Shown here: one piece after another, positions 46,994 to 56,941 of the stretch | How positions within the stretch are numbered: position 1 is the first letter of the stretch | Layout of the letters: each line of letters opens with the position of its first letter | From: Rhodanobacter sp. | GTDB lineage: Bacteria > Pseudomonadota > Gammaproteobacteria > Xanthomonadales > Rhodanobacteraceae | Direction: 5' to 3' | Assembly: GCA_004298045.1 (NCBI GenBank) | Contig: SCRM01000020.1 | Coordinates: forward strand, 1 to 64,000 | DNA: 64,000 bases | The notes under the pieces: generated by a model | Told to the model about the DNA's origin: nothing | What the model saw: the letters and a program-made list of their open reading frames with translations, nothing else | Database searches by the model: none | Translations under genes and position numbers: made by a program

Positions 46994-48325
46994 TCAACCG
47001 GTAAGGGTGCGAATGAGCTGTTCCCAGTCCTGGCGCATGCGGACATCCGATTCGCACAGCTTTTTGATCGTGCGGCAGGCGTGCAGCACCGTGGTGTGGT
47101 CGCGGCCGCCAAAGGCCTCGCCAATTTCCGGCAGGCTGTGGTCGGTCAGCTCCTTGGACAGCGCCATCGCCACTTGTCGCGGCCGCGCCAGCGAGCGCAC
47201 GCGGCGCTTGGAGAGCAGATCCTGCAGGCGAATGTTGAAGTACTCAGCCACCATCTTCTGGATGTTGGGTACCGTGATCGCCTGCGCATGGGTGGCCAGC
47301 AGGTCGCGCAGGGTTTCCTCGGCGAAATCCGCGGTGATCGGCTTGCCGTAGAAGTTGGCGCGGGCTGCCAGCGTATTGAGCGCGCCTTCCAGGTCGCGCA
47401 CGTTGGAGCGGATGCGTTTGGCCAACAGCATGGCCACGTCCTCGCCCAGCGCCACGTTCTTTTCCTGTGCCTTGGATAAAAGAATCGCTGCGCGCGTCTC
47501 GAAATCCGGCGGTTCGATCGCCACGGAAAGCCCCCAGCCCAGGCGGGATTTCAGCCGCGGCTCGAGCTTGTCCACCTCTTTGGGGTAGCGGTCGCAGGTG
47601 AGGATGATCTGCTGCTTGGATTCGAACAACGCGTTGAACGTGTGGAAAAACTCCTCCTGCGTGGTGTCCTTGCCGGCGAAGAACTGGATGTCGTCGATCA
47701 AGAGCGCATCCACCGAGCGGAAGCGCAGCTTGAACTGGTCCATGCTCTTGGTGCGCAGCGCCTCGATCATGGAACCCACGAACTGTTCGGAGCGCAGGTA
47801 CAGCACCTTGCATGCCGGGTTGTTCCGGCACATCAGGTTGCCGGCGGCATGCATCAAATGGGTCTTGCCCAGGCCGGTGCCGCCGTACAGCAACAAGGGG
47901 TTGTAGGCGCTGCCGGGGTTTTGCGCCACCTGCATCGCCGCCGCCTTGCCGAGCTGGTTGGATTTGCCTTCGATGAAGGTTTCGAACGTATAGTGCGGGT
48001 CGAGATTGTGGTGCCAGGCGGGTTGTGGTGCCGCCGCCGCCGTCGCGCCGTTGCCGGTCGCGCTATGCGCCGGCTCGCGCGCCACGCTGCTGGAGCCCAC
48101 TTCGAGCCGCACCGCCAGCGGGTGGCCGGCAAGCTGGCCGAGCAGGGTGGTGATCTGCGCCAGGTATCGTTCGCGTACGGCATCCAGGGTGTACGGGTTC
48201 GGCGCATACAGCGCCAGTCCGGCGTCTTCTTCGCGGGCCTGCAGCGGCATCAGCCAGGTATGCAGATCCTCGGCGCTCAATTCGCCTTCCAGACGCTCAA
48301 GGCAGCGCCGCCACAGCTCACTCAT
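46994..48325 (-). CDS. dnaA: Chromosomal replication initiator DnaA
   Basis: 443-residue AAA+ initiator. The N-terminal domain is [28 protein letters not shown] in part, then a Gln/Ala-rich linker. The AAA+ core has [15 protein letters not shown] (Walker A) and [10 protein letters not shown] (Walker B), and the DNA-binding helix-turn-helix ends with [15 protein letters not shown]. The ATG at 48325 starts the canonical N-terminus; longer in-frame readings run into the rpmH-side spacer. Boxes on both sides suggest autoregulation. Confidence 0.97.
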   Translation of the reverse strand: MSELWRRCLERLEGELSAEDLHTWLMPLQAREEDAGLALYAPNPYTLDAVRERYLAQITTLLGQLAGHPLAVRLEVGSSSVAREPAHSATGNGATAAAAPQPAWHHNLDPHYTFETFIEGKSNQLGKAAAMQVAQNPGSAYNPLLLYGGTGLGKTHLMHAAGNLMCRNNPACKVLYLRSEQFVGSMIEALRTKSMDQFKLRFRSVDALLIDDIQFFAGKDTTQEEFFHTFNALFESKQQIILTCDRYPKEVDKLEPRLKSRLGWGLSVAIEPPDFETRAAILLSKAQEKNVALGEDVAMLLAKRIRSNVRDLEGALNTLAARANFYGKPITADFAEETLRDLLATHAQAITVPNIQKMVAEYFNIRLQDLLSKRRVRSLARPRQVAMALSKELTDHSLPEIGEAFGGRDHTTVLHACRTIKKLCESDVRMRQDWEQLIRTLTG

Positions 48326-48523
48326 GAAATCTTTTGTCCACAGGCAGGGGCGCTTGCGCGCAGGGTGGATCAGGAAGTCTACCAGCACGCTTGGGCGTGG
48401 CTCGCCCACCGTTCGTCCACCATCTTGCCCACAACACGAAAGCCGGGGATTTGACAGCCTGCGGCGGCGCACCACATAATCGCCAACCTTTTCACCGTCA
48501 TTCATTCCCTTCGGAGCAACGCC
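48326..48523. other. dnaA-rpmH spacer with DnaA boxes
   Basis: Divergent spacer with TTGTCCACA (48334-48342) and TTGCCCACA (48425-48433), both one or two mismatches from the TTATCCACA box, and a weaker GTGGAT-type box near 48362. It is less A/T-rich than the dnaA-dnaN spacer. It holds the rpmH promoter and probably the dnaA promoter; it may also contribute to the origin. Confidence 0.5.
48451..48480 (+). promoter_or_regulatory. rpmH promoter (sigma-70 type)
   Basis: Perfect -35 TTGACA (48451-48456), an 18-base spacer and -10 CATAAT (48475-48480), 43 bases upstream of the rpmH ATG. It reads into rpmH-rnpA. Confidence 0.75.
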
Positions 48524-48658
48524 ATGAAGCGGACTTTCCAGCCCAGCAAGCTCAAGCGCGCGCGCACTCACGGCTTCCGTGCCCGCATGGCCACCGCCGA
48601 CGGCCGCAAGGTGCTCAACGCCCGCCGCGCCAAGGGCCGCAAGCGCCTGATCCCGTAA
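48524..48658 (+). CDS. rpmH: 50S ribosomal protein L34
   Basis: 44 residues, [18 protein letters not shown] at the start and AKGRKRLIP at the end, matching L34 throughout. GGAGCAACGCC precedes the ATG. It overlies the strong promoter just upstream and is the first gene of rpmH-rnpA. Confidence 0.97.
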   Translation: MKRTFQPSKLKRARTHGFRARMATADGRKVLNARRAKGRKRLIP

Positions 48659-48672
48659 GCGGCGCGCAGGAC

Positions 48673-49053
48673 ATGCGTGCTGCCGGCCTGCCGCGTGCCA
48701 TGCGGTTGCGTCAGGCCAGCGAGTTTCAAGCGTTGCGCACGAGCAGCGGCCGCCTTGGTGGCCGCTGTTTTCATTTGCGCTACCGACCCAACGGTTTGCC
48801 GCATGCGCGGCTGGGGCTGGCGATCTCCAAGCGCGTGTCCAAGCTGGCGGTGGAGCGCAACCGCCTGAAGCGCCTGCTGCGCGAGTCGTTTCGCCGCGTT
48901 CGCGCCGGACTGCCCGCGGTGGATATCGTGGTGATGGCGCGCAACGAGGCCGCCGGCCGGCCCGGTGCGGAACTTCTCGCCGATGCCGAGGCTCTGTGGC
49001 AACGGCTCGCCGCAGCACCATTGCCACCCGCGCCGCCCGCCAACAACCATTGA
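48673..49053 (+). CDS. rnpA: Ribonuclease P protein component
   Basis: 126-residue basic protein that with the RnpB RNA matures tRNA 5' ends. [29 protein letters not shown] in part (RNR motif [13 protein letters not shown]) is diagnostic, and [17 protein letters not shown] matches the RnpA core. It starts 14 bases after rpmH. The tail is Ala/Pro-rich and longer than usual. No yidD follows. Confidence 0.95.
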   Translation: MRAAGLPRAMRLRQASEFQALRTSSGRLGGRCFHLRYRPNGLPHARLGLAISKRVSKLAVERNRLKRLLRESFRRVRAGLPAVDIVVMARNEAAGRPGAELLADAEALWQRLAAAPLPPAPPANNH

Positions 49054-49145
49054 TGCCGATGCACGCGCCCGCCACAATCGCGCGTTGACCTTCTTCCGCC
49101 CCTTGTGGCTGCGTGCCGCGTGGCGTCGCCCGGATCCGTGACACG

Positions 49146-50873
49146 ATGAAACAAACCCGCAATTTTCTCCTGTTCGCCCTGCTTGCCGTGGCGTATTTCC
49201 TGTTCATGGCCTGGGAGAAGGACTACCTGCAGCCGCCCGCGCCGCCCGCGGCCGCCGCCGCGACCGCCAGCGCGGCGACCGTGCCGAATGCACAGGTGCC
49301 CAGCGCACCGGTGCCGACGGCCGCGGCCCATGGCGCCCCGCCCACGGTGGCCACCAGCGCCAACCCGTCTGCGCCGACACCGCTCGTCACCGTCGACACC
49401 GATGTGCTGCACCTCACCATCGATACCCGCGGCGGCAGCCTGATCCGCGCCAAGCTGCTCGATTACCTGGTGACGCCGCGCACGCGCAAGGATCCGCACC
49501 CGGCGCCGATCACGGTGTTCGACGACAGCGACACGCATTACTTCGTGGCGCAAAACGGCTTGGTGAGCAGCAGCGATCCGGCCGCTGCCGACCAGCCGAA
49601 TCATCTGGCCGTGTTCAGCGCCGCGCAGGCCAGCTACCGACTCGCGCCGGGCCAGAACGAGCTCGACGTGCCGCTGACCTGGAAGGACGCCAAGGGCCTC
49701 ACCGTCACCAAGACCTACCGCTTCACCCGCGGCAGCTACGTGGTGACGCTCGACCAGAAGGTGACCAACGGCGGCACCACGCCGTGGCAGGGCAATGCGT
49801 ACACCCAGCTCCTGCGCACCGAGCCGCCGCATACCGGCAACTGGATCAAGAACATGTCCGATCCGGAAGCGCGCAGCTTCCAGGGCGCGGCCTGGTACAC
49901 CGGCGAGAAGTTCGAGAAGCTGTCGTTTGCCGATTTCAAGAAGCCGGATGACCGCCTGAGCGCCAGCTTCAAGGGCGGCTGGGCGGCGATGCTGCGGCTG
50001 TATTTCTTTGCCGCATGGATTCCGCCCGCCGGCGAAACCGCGAGCTACGCGACCGACACCGTGAACCCCGACAGCGCGCACCCGCGCTATCTGATCCGCG
50101 CGATGGGGCCGACGCTCAGCGTGGCGCCGGGGCAGAGCGCGGATGCGACGTCACGTCTGTACGTCGGGCCCAACCTGCAGGGCAAGCTCGACGCGATTGC
50201 GCCCGGGCTCGACCTCACCATCGACTACGGCATGTTCAAGATCCTCGCGGTGCCGATGCATGGCATCCTCGCAATCTTCCACGCCGCGGTGCGCAACTGG
50301 GGCCTGGCGATCATCCTGCTGGTGCTGCTGATCAAGGGCGCCACTTGGAAGCTCACCGCCATCCAGTACCACTCGGCGGCGAAGATGCGCAAGCTGATGC
50401 CGCGCATGAAGGCGCTCAAGGAGCGCTACGGCGACGACAAGCAAAAGCTGCAGCAGGCGCAGATGGAGCTGTACAAGAAGGAGAAGGTCAACCCGATGTC
50501 GGGCTGCCTGCCGATGCTGATCGTGCTGCCGGTGTTCTACGGCCTGTTCTACGTGCTGGAGTACTCGCTGGAGCTGCGCCAGGCAGCGTTCCTGTGGATT
50601 CCCGACCTCAGCGCACCGGATCCGTACTACATCCTGCCCATCATCTACGCCATCGTGATGATCGGCACCCAGCTCCTGAACCCGGTGTCGGCCGGCATGG
50701 ACCCGACCCAGGCGAAGATGATGAAGGCGATGCCGCTGCTCTTCACCGTGATGTTCGCCTTCTTCCCCTCTGGCCTGTGCCTGTACTACGCAGTGAACGG
50801 CATCGTCGGCCTCGGCCAGCAATGGTGGATCACCCACCACGTCGATCGCGAGGAAGCGGCGAAGGCGGCGTAG
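49146..50873 (+). CDS. yidC: Membrane protein insertase YidC
   Basis: 575-residue inner-membrane insertase. One N-terminal helix ([18 protein letters not shown]) is followed by an Ala/Pro linker (residues about 35-85), a large periplasmic beta domain (about 85-350) and the conserved five-helix insertase core. The core includes the hydrophilic-groove Arg helix ([18 protein letters not shown] in part), [21 protein letters not shown] and [16 protein letters not shown]. It lies 92 bases after rnpA; yidD, often between, is absent. Confidence 0.96.
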   Translation: MKQTRNFLLFALLAVAYFLFMAWEKDYLQPPAPPAAAAATASAATVPNAQVPSAPVPTAAAHGAPPTVATSANPSAPTPLVTVDTDVLHLTIDTRGGSLIRAKLLDYLVTPRTRKDPHPAPITVFDDSDTHYFVAQNGLVSSSDPAAADQPNHLAVFSAAQASYRLAPGQNELDVPLTWKDAKGLTVTKTYRFTRGSYVVTLDQKVTNGGTTPWQGNAYTQLLRTEPPHTGNWIKNMSDPEARSFQGAAWYTGEKFEKLSFADFKKPDDRLSASFKGGWAAMLRLYFFAAWIPPAGETASYATDTVNPDSAHPRYLIRAMGPTLSVAPGQSADATSRLYVGPNLQGKLDAIAPGLDLTIDYGMFKILAVPMHGILAIFHAAVRNWGLAIILLVLLIKGATWKLTAIQYHSAAKMRKLMPRMKALKERYGDDKQKLQQAQMELYKKEKVNPMSGCLPMLIVLPVFYGLFYVLEYSLELRQAAFLWIPDLSAPDPYYILPIIYAIVMIGTQLLNPVSAGMDPTQAKMMKAMPLLFTVMFAFFPSGLCLYYAVNGIVGLGQQWWITHHVDREEAAKAA

Positions 50874-50889
50874 GCGCGCCATCCCCGAC

Positions 50890-50985
50890 AGCTGCTCTCG
50901 TGAGGCGGCTGTCGGGCTGAAGCCCATCGGGGCTTTGCGCTCGCCGCAGGCGGCGCTGTCAAATCCCGAATCCCCTATCCCGAAT
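50890..50985. repeat. Dispersed repeat upstream of mnmE
   Basis: GTCGGGCTGAAGCCC near 50911 and the tail CTCGCCGCAGGCGGCGCTGT with CAAATCCCGAATCCC (from 50940) match the repeat at 37755-37925 downstream of pdxJ. This second copy is less palindromic and shorter. Confidence 0.65.
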
Positions 50986-51012
50986 CCCGGCTTTCCGCCT
51001 ACCCTGCTCCGC

Positions 51013-52356
51013 ATGAGCGAAACCACGGACACCATCGCCGCGATCGCCACGGCGCCCGGTGCCGCTGGCGTCGGCATCGTGCGCGCCTCCGGCCCGGCGG
51101 TGCCGGCCATCGCGGCGGCGCTGCTCGGCCATGCGCCGCAGCCACGCCATGCGCACTTTGCCGCGTTTCGCGCCGCCGATGGCGAGCTGGTCGACCACGG
51201 CATCCTGCTGCTGTTTCCGGCGCCGGCCTCGTACACCGGCGAACACGTGCTGGAGCTGCAGGGCCACGGCAGCACCGTGCTGCTCGATGCGCTGCTGGCG
51301 CGCCTGTGCGAACTCGGCGCGCGGCTGGCGCGGCCGGGCGAATTCACCGAGCGGGCGTTCCTCAACGGCAAGCTCGACCTGGCCCAGGCCGAAGCCGTGG
51401 CCGATCTCGTCGCCGCGCACTCGCGAGCTGGCGCGCGGGCGGCGCTGGCCTCGATGCAGGGCGTGTTCTCGCGCAAGGTGCAGGGACTGCTCGATGCGCT
51501 CATTGCCCTGCGCGTGCACATCGAGGCGGCGATCGACTTTCCCGAGGAGGAGATCGACTTTCTCGCCGATGGCGCCATCACCCGTCAGCTCGCAGCCCTG
51601 CGCGCCCAGCTTGCTGAATTGCTGCGCGAAACCCGGCGCGGCGTGCGCCTGACCGACGGCCTGCGGGTCGCCATCGTTGGCCGACCGAATGTCGGCAAGT
51701 CGAGCCTGCTCAACGCGCTGGCCGGGCGCGACCGCGCCATCGTCACCCCGGTCGCCGGCACCACCCGCGACGTGCTGCGCGAGGCCGTCGCGCTCGACGG
51801 CCTCGTGCTGGAACTTGCCGACACCGCCGGCCTGCGCGAGACGGACGACCTGGTGGAAGCCGAAGGCGTGCGCCGCGCGCAGGCGGAGCTGGCGCGCGCC
51901 GACGCCGCACTGCTGGTCACCGACGAAGCGCACGCGCAGGCCGATCTCGCCTTCTTCGCTGCACTGCCCGCCAGCGCCGCGCGCCTGGTGCTGGTCAACA
52001 AGATCGACCTCACGGCAACCTTGCCGCATGCGGAAACGCGCGTCGATGCGCACTGGTTGTGGGCGTCGGCAAAAACCGGCGCCGGCCTCGATGCGTTGCG
52101 CACGATGCTCAAGGAACTGGCCGGTGCGAACGCCGGCGAAGGCGCCTTCAGTGCCCGCCGCCGCCACGTGCAGGCGCTGCAAACCGTGGGGGAGCACCTT
52201 GATCGCACCGCGCAAGCCCTCGCCGTCAGCCGCGCCGGCGAACTCGCCGCCGAAGAGTTGCGGCAGGCCCAGCAAACCCTCGGCGAAATCACCGGCGCCT
52301 ACACCAACGACGACTTGCTCGGCGCGATCTTTTCGAGCTTCTGCATCGGCAAGTAG
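51013..52356 (+). CDS. mnmE: tRNA uridine-5-carboxymethylaminomethyl GTPase MnmE
   Basis: 447-residue GTPase that with MnmG modifies the wobble uridine of some tRNAs. The N-terminal folate-binding domain starts TIAAIATAPGAAGVGIVRASG. The central GTPase domain has GRPNVGKSSLLNALAG, DTAGLRETDD and NKIDL. The C-terminal CIGK ends the protein. MnmG and rsmG are not adjacent (rsmG is at 10777), so the usual origin cluster is split. Confidence 0.96.
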   Translation: MSETTDTIAAIATAPGAAGVGIVRASGPAVPAIAAALLGHAPQPRHAHFAAFRAADGELVDHGILLLFPAPASYTGEHVLELQGHGSTVLLDALLARLCELGARLARPGEFTERAFLNGKLDLAQAEAVADLVAAHSRAGARAALASMQGVFSRKVQGLLDALIALRVHIEAAIDFPEEEIDFLADGAITRQLAALRAQLAELLRETRRGVRLTDGLRVAIVGRPNVGKSSLLNALAGRDRAIVTPVAGTTRDVLREAVALDGLVLELADTAGLRETDDLVEAEGVRRAQAELARADAALLVTDEAHAQADLAFFAALPASAARLVLVNKIDLTATLPHAETRVDAHWLWASAKTGAGLDALRTMLKELAGANAGEGAFSARRRHVQALQTVGEHLDRTAQALAVSRAGELAAEELRQAQQTLGEITGAYTNDDLLGAIFSSFCIGK

Positions 52357-52434
52357 GCCCCGCTACGGAATGCGTGCTGGCCTCAGTTATGCTGGCCGGC
52401 AGCCGCGGATGGCTGTGCATCGGGTGGACGAACG

Positions 52435-54855
52435 GTGGCATTCAACGAAGAGGAGACGCGGTTCCACCTGATCGACCCGGTGCTGCGCGCGAAGGGCTAC
52501 GACGACCCGCAGCGGGTCAAGCTGGAAACCCCGGCACCGGTCGAACCGACCGGCCCCAGGGGGCGGCGGCGCAAGGGCAGCGGGCGTACCGACTACCTCT
52601 TGTGCGTGCAGGTAGGCAACATGCCAAAGCCGCTGCCGGTGGCCGTGCTGGAAGCCAAGCGCGAAACCGAGGACCCGCTCAAGGGCATGCAGCAGGCCAA
52701 GGGTTATGCCGACTGCGCGCGCTTCGACGTGCAGTACGTGTTTGCCAGCAACGGCCATCTCTACGGCGACTACGACAAGCCCAGCGGCCAGCAGACCGGG
52801 CCCCACCCGCTCGCGGATTTTCCGCCGCATGCCGACCTGTGCGCCCGCTACGCCAGGGACAAGCACATCGACCTGGGTCGGCCCGATGCCGCCGTACTGT
52901 TCCAGGCCGACAGCCCGGCATGGAACAAGGCGCGCTACTACCAGGATGCGGCGATCCGCGCCGCGCTGGAAAAGATCCTCCGCGAGCGTGCCGCCGGCCA
53001 TGCGCCGCGCGTGCTGCTGACGCTGGCCACCGGCGCCGGCAAGACCATCATTGCCACCAACCTTTTGTGGCGCATGGCGCAGGCCGGGCTGCTGCCCAAG
53101 CCCGCGCTGTTCCTGTGCGACCGCGACGAATTGCGCGAGCAGGCCTACACCAAGCTCAAGGCTGCCTTTGGCGGCAACGTGCGCATCGTGCAGACCGTGC
53201 ACGGGGCCAATGCCGCGGCCAACGCGCGCATCCACATCGCCACCTACCAGACCCTGGGCATCGACGGCGACGGCGACGGCAGTTTCCTCACCGAGCATTA
53301 CCCCGAGAACGCCTTCAGCATCATCGTCATCGACGAGTGCCACCGCTCAGCGTGGGGCCAGTGGTCGCAGGTGCTCGCGCGCAACCCCGACGCCATCCAC
53401 CTCGGCCTCACCGCCACCCCGCGCAAGCTGAAAGAGCGCGAGCACGCCAGCGCCGAAGAAGCGGCCGACCATGCCATTACCGCGCACAATCTGCGCTACT
53501 TCGGCGAGCCGGCCTATGTCTATACCCTGGCCCAGGCGCAAGAGGACGGCTACCTGGCGGCGTGCGAAATCGTCAAGCGCAAGCCCAGCATCGACGCCCG
53601 CGTGTTCACCCGCGGGGAAATCCTCGCCGCCGGCGTGAAGGACCTCAAGACCGGCAAGCCGCTCACTGCCGACGACCTCGCCAAGGCCACATACACCGGC
53701 AAGGATTTCGACGACGAGCTGTTCATCGACCTGCGCACGCCAGCCATGTGCGCCGACCTGTTCAAGCTGCTGTGCGAAAACGGCGGGCCAGAGCAGAAAG
53801 CCATCGTCTTCTGCACCCGCGACCTGCACGCCGACCGCGTGGCGATGCACCTGAACAACCTTTACGCCGCCTGGTGCCAGGCCCATGGCCACGAGCGCAA
53901 GGACGACTACGCGTTCAAGTGCACCGCCGCCGGCGGCGCGGACAAGATCGCGGTCATGCGCGGCTCGGGCGAGCGCGCCTTCATTGCGTGCACGGTGGAT
54001 TTGCTGGAAGCGGGCGTGGACATCGAGCGCCTCAACGCCGTGGTGTTTTTCCGCTACCTGCAATCGTCGATCAAGTTCTACCAGATGGTGGGGCGCGGCA
54101 CCCGCATCGACGAGGCCACGCACAAATACAAGTTCTGGCTGTACGACTACACCGGCGTCACCGACCTGTTCGGCACCGAATTCATCAGCGCGCCGCCGCG
54201 CACCGGCGGTGACGGCCAGGACGGCGGCGATGCGGGTGGTGGCGAAGGCGACCCGGACACCCCCTACCCGTCCGCCAACCCGGTGCCGGTGATGCGTCTT
54301 GGCGACAGCGAGCACGTGGTGATCACGCCGCAGGGCCGCTGCATCCTGACCAACCGCAACGGCGTCGCCACGCCGATTCCGGTGGACGACTACCGCCGTG
54401 AGGTCATCGCCCGTGTGCTGGCCGAAGCGCACGACCTGGGCGACTTCCGTGCGCTGTGGATCGAGGCGCGCAAGCGCCGCCAGCTGATCGACCACCTGCT
54501 GGGCGACAACTTCAACCCGGAATTCATCCGTTCGGCGGAACACATGGGCGAGTTCGACCTGTTCGATTTCTTCGGCAAGTACGGCTACCACGCCCGCGCG
54601 CTCAAGCGCCCCGAGCGCGGTGTCGCCTATCTGCAAACCAACGCCGCATGGTTCGCCGCCATGCCGCCGCCATCGGCCACCGTGCTGCGCAGCCTGGGCG
54701 CGCAGTTCGCGCAGGGCGGCACCGAAGCGCTGGAATCGGAAAGCCTGTTCGACGTGCCGCAGATCGCCCGTGCCGGCGGGCTCGGCGCGTTGCGCGTACT
54801 GGGCGAACCTGCGGCAGTGATGCAGGACGCGAAGATGAGGTTGTTTGGGGCATGA
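52435..54855 (+). CDS. hsdR: Type I restriction enzyme, R subunit (EcoEI-like)
   Basis: 806-residue restriction/translocase subunit. The nuclease region has TDYLLCVQVGNMPKP and VAVLEAKRE (D...ExK). The SF2 helicase has LTLATGAGKTIIATN (motif I) and IVIDECHRSAWGQW (DECH, motif II). YQMVGRGTRIDEATHKYKFW is motif VI. About 810 residues with a Pro/Gly-rich C-terminal half fits the EcoEI type. The start is GTG 52435 with GGACGAAC upstream. First gene of hsdR-hsdS-dinD-hsdM; 78 bases after mnmE. Confidence 0.92.
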   Translation: MAFNEEETRFHLIDPVLRAKGYDDPQRVKLETPAPVEPTGPRGRRRKGSGRTDYLLCVQVGNMPKPLPVAVLEAKRETEDPLKGMQQAKGYADCARFDVQYVFASNGHLYGDYDKPSGQQTGPHPLADFPPHADLCARYARDKHIDLGRPDAAVLFQADSPAWNKARYYQDAAIRAALEKILRERAAGHAPRVLLTLATGAGKTIIATNLLWRMAQAGLLPKPALFLCDRDELREQAYTKLKAAFGGNVRIVQTVHGANAAANARIHIATYQTLGIDGDGDGSFLTEHYPENAFSIIVIDECHRSAWGQWSQVLARNPDAIHLGLTATPRKLKEREHASAEEAADHAITAHNLRYFGEPAYVYTLAQAQEDGYLAACEIVKRKPSIDARVFTRGEILAAGVKDLKTGKPLTADDLAKATYTGKDFDDELFIDLRTPAMCADLFKLLCENGGPEQKAIVFCTRDLHADRVAMHLNNLYAAWCQAHGHERKDDYAFKCTAAGGADKIAVMRGSGERAFIACTVDLLEAGVDIERLNAVVFFRYLQSSIKFYQMVGRGTRIDEATHKYKFWLYDYTGVTDLFGTEFISAPPRTGGDGQDGGDAGGGEGDPDTPYPSANPVPVMRLGDSEHVVITPQGRCILTNRNGVATPIPVDDYRREVIARVLAEAHDLGDFRALWIEARKRRQLIDHLLGDNFNPEFIRSAEHMGEFDLFDFFGKYGYHARALKRPERGVAYLQTNAAWFAAMPPPSATVLRSLGAQFAQGGTEALESESLFDVPQIARAGGLGALRVLGEPAAVMQDAKMRLFGA

Positions 54856-56090
54856 GTGAACCAATCTTTCGGACCCTTGCTGACTTATGCAAGCGTGACA
54901 TCACACCGTTCGATTCCAAACGACATCCGGATCACGGTTTTTGGTATGTGGACATTTCCGCGGTCGACAATGTCCGCAAGCGAATTGCCACACCACAACG
55001 TATAAAAGGAAAGGACGCGTCCGTAAGAGCCCGACAGATCATCCAACCGAACGACGTGCTAGTCGCAACTACCCGCCCCAATTTGAATGCCGTTGCGTTG
55101 GTGCCTGAGCAATTTTCGGGTGAGGTCTGTAGCACAGGGTTTTGCGTGCTCCGTCCGGGTGAAGAACTTGATCCGGAGTATTTGTTTCAAGTTGTTCAGT
55201 CACGCACATTCATTGAGTCACTGACAGAATTAACCAAAGGTGCGCTATACCCTGCCGTGACGGACAAGCAGGTGTTCAGCCAGCGATTGCCGTGGGTTCC
55301 TCGCGACGATCAACACCGCATCGCCACCCGCCTGAAAGCCCAGCTGGCCGAAGTGGACGCTGCGCGGCAGGCGGGGCAGGCGCTGGTGCATGAGGCAGAT
55401 GCGCTGCGCACTGCGATCTATCGCGATGCCTTCCGTGGCGTGGTGCCGGTAGCCGTGCCGCCGGATTTCACCTCGCCGCCAGTGGGTTGGCGGTGGCACA
55501 GGTTGACTGATGTTGCCCGGTTGGAAAGCGGCCATACGCCGAGCCGGTCCCGCCCCGATTGGTGGGGTGGCGACGTGTCGTGGATTTCGCTCACGGAAAT
55601 TCGTGCGCTGGACGGCCAATGGGTAGAAAGCACACGGTTGCGCACCAACGAGCAAGGCATCGCACATTCGGCGGCACGTATCCTGCCGCGGGGTACGGTG
55701 TGCTATTCGCGTACGGCCTCGGTGGGTTTTGTCGCCATCATGGCAACGCCGATGGCCACCAGCCAGGATTTCGCCAACTGGGTGTGTGGCGATGCGCTCG
55801 ATCCCGAATTCCTGATGCATGCACTGATCCGTGCCCGCTCGGAGTTGCGGGAGCTGGCCACTGGCGCCACGCACAAGACGATCTACATGCCGACGTTGTC
55901 GTCCTTCCACGTTTGTGCGCCGGACGTTGCCGACCAACGCCGCCTCAGCCAGCGCCTGCAAGCCCAACTGGCCGAAGCCGATGCCCTGCACGCGGCTGCC
56001 GTGGCCCAACTGGCCGAGATCGAACGCCTGCCGCAGCGCCTGCTGGCGCAAGCCTTTGCATCACCCGCCACACAAGGAGACGTGACATGA
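54852..56090 (+). CDS. hsdS: Type I restriction-modification specificity subunit S
   Basis: 412-residue DNA-recognition subunit with two target-recognition domains (about residues 1-150 and 195-345) and two conserved helical spacers. The spacers recur as RIATRLKAQLAEVDAARQAG and RLSQRLQAQLAEADALHAAA, the direct repeat typical of HsdS. The first target domain has visibly lower GC and different codon use than the rest, in line with domain exchange. The ATG overlaps the hsdR stop as ATGA, so translation is coupled. Confidence 0.92.
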   Translation: MSEPIFRTLADLCKRDITPFDSKRHPDHGFWYVDISAVDNVRKRIATPQRIKGKDASVRARQIIQPNDVLVATTRPNLNAVALVPEQFSGEVCSTGFCVLRPGEELDPEYLFQVVQSRTFIESLTELTKGALYPAVTDKQVFSQRLPWVPRDDQHRIATRLKAQLAEVDAARQAGQALVHEADALRTAIYRDAFRGVVPVAVPPDFTSPPVGWRWHRLTDVARLESGHTPSRSRPDWWGGDVSWISLTEIRALDGQWVESTRLRTNEQGIAHSAARILPRGTVCYSRTASVGFVAIMATPMATSQDFANWVCGDALDPEFLMHALIRARSELRELATGATHKTIYMPTLSSFHVCAPDVADQRRLSQRLQAQLAEADALHAAAVAQLAEIERLPQRLLAQAFASPATQGDVT

Positions 56091-56941
56091 CCGGCAAGAA
56101 GATCAGCACGCAGCATCTCGCCGCCTTCGAGGCCATCCGTCAGCACGATGCCGCTGGCGAGGAGCGCTGGTCGGCGCGCGACCTGGCACCGCTGCTGGAG
56201 TACGTGCAGTGGCGCAACTTCGTGCAGGTGATGGACAAGGCCCGGTTGGCCTGTCAGCAGGCGGGCAAGGAGGTTGCCGACCATTTTGCTGACGTCAGCA
56301 AAATGGTCGACATCGGCTCCGGTGCCCAGCGCAAGGTCGACGATGTCAGCCTGTCACGCTACGCCTGCTACCTGATCGTGCAGAACGGTGACCCGTCCAA
56401 GGCGGTGATCGCCAACGGCCAGACCTACTTTGCCATCCAGACCCGGCGCCAGGAACTGGCCGACGCGGCGCAGCTGGCCGGGCTTTCCGAGGACGACAAG
56501 CGCCTCGCCATCCGCAACGAGCTGGCCACCCACAACAAGCATCTGGCGGCGGCGGCGAAGGATGCCGGGGTGGAGACGCCGCTGGATTACGCAGTGTTCC
56601 AGGACCACGGCTACAAGGGCTTGTATGGCGGGCTGGGCGCCAAGGACATCCATGCCCGCAAGGGCCTCAAGAAGAGCCAGAAGATCCTCGACCACATGGG
56701 CAGCACCGAGCTGGCGGCCAATCTGTTCCGCGCCACGCAGGCGGAGGACAAGCTGCGTCGCGAAGGCGTGCGCGGCAAGGCCCAGGCCAACCGCACCCAC
56801 CACGAAGTGGGCCAAAAGGTACGCCAGACCATCAGCGAACTGGGTGGCACCATGCCGGAAAACCTTCCGGTACCGGAGCGGAGTATCCAGCGCGTCGAAT
56901 CGGCCAGGAAAAAGCAGCTCACGAAGAAAACGGACAAGTAA
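56087..56941 (+). CDS. dinD: DinD-like DNA-damage-inducible protein
   Basis: 284-residue DinD-family protein. ARDLAPLLEYVQWRNFVQVM, HFADVSKMVDIGSGAQRKVDD and LSRYACYLIVQNGDPSK are family blocks, and the C-terminal basic tail is typical. E. coli DinD inhibits RecA strand exchange and is SOS-induced. It lies between hsdS and hsdM, overlapping both (ATGA with hsdS, TAATG with hsdM), with AAGGAGA upstream; it is thus an integral member of the restriction operon. No LexA box is visible in front of it. Confidence 0.9.
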   Translation: MTGKKISTQHLAAFEAIRQHDAAGEERWSARDLAPLLEYVQWRNFVQVMDKARLACQQAGKEVADHFADVSKMVDIGSGAQRKVDDVSLSRYACYLIVQNGDPSKAVIANGQTYFAIQTRRQELADAAQLAGLSEDDKRLAIRNELATHNKHLAAAAKDAGVETPLDYAVFQDHGYKGLYGGLGAKDIHARKGLKKSQKILDHMGSTELAANLFRATQAEDKLRREGVRGKAQANRTHHEVGQKVRQTISELGGTMPENLPVPERSIQRVESARKKQLTKKTDK

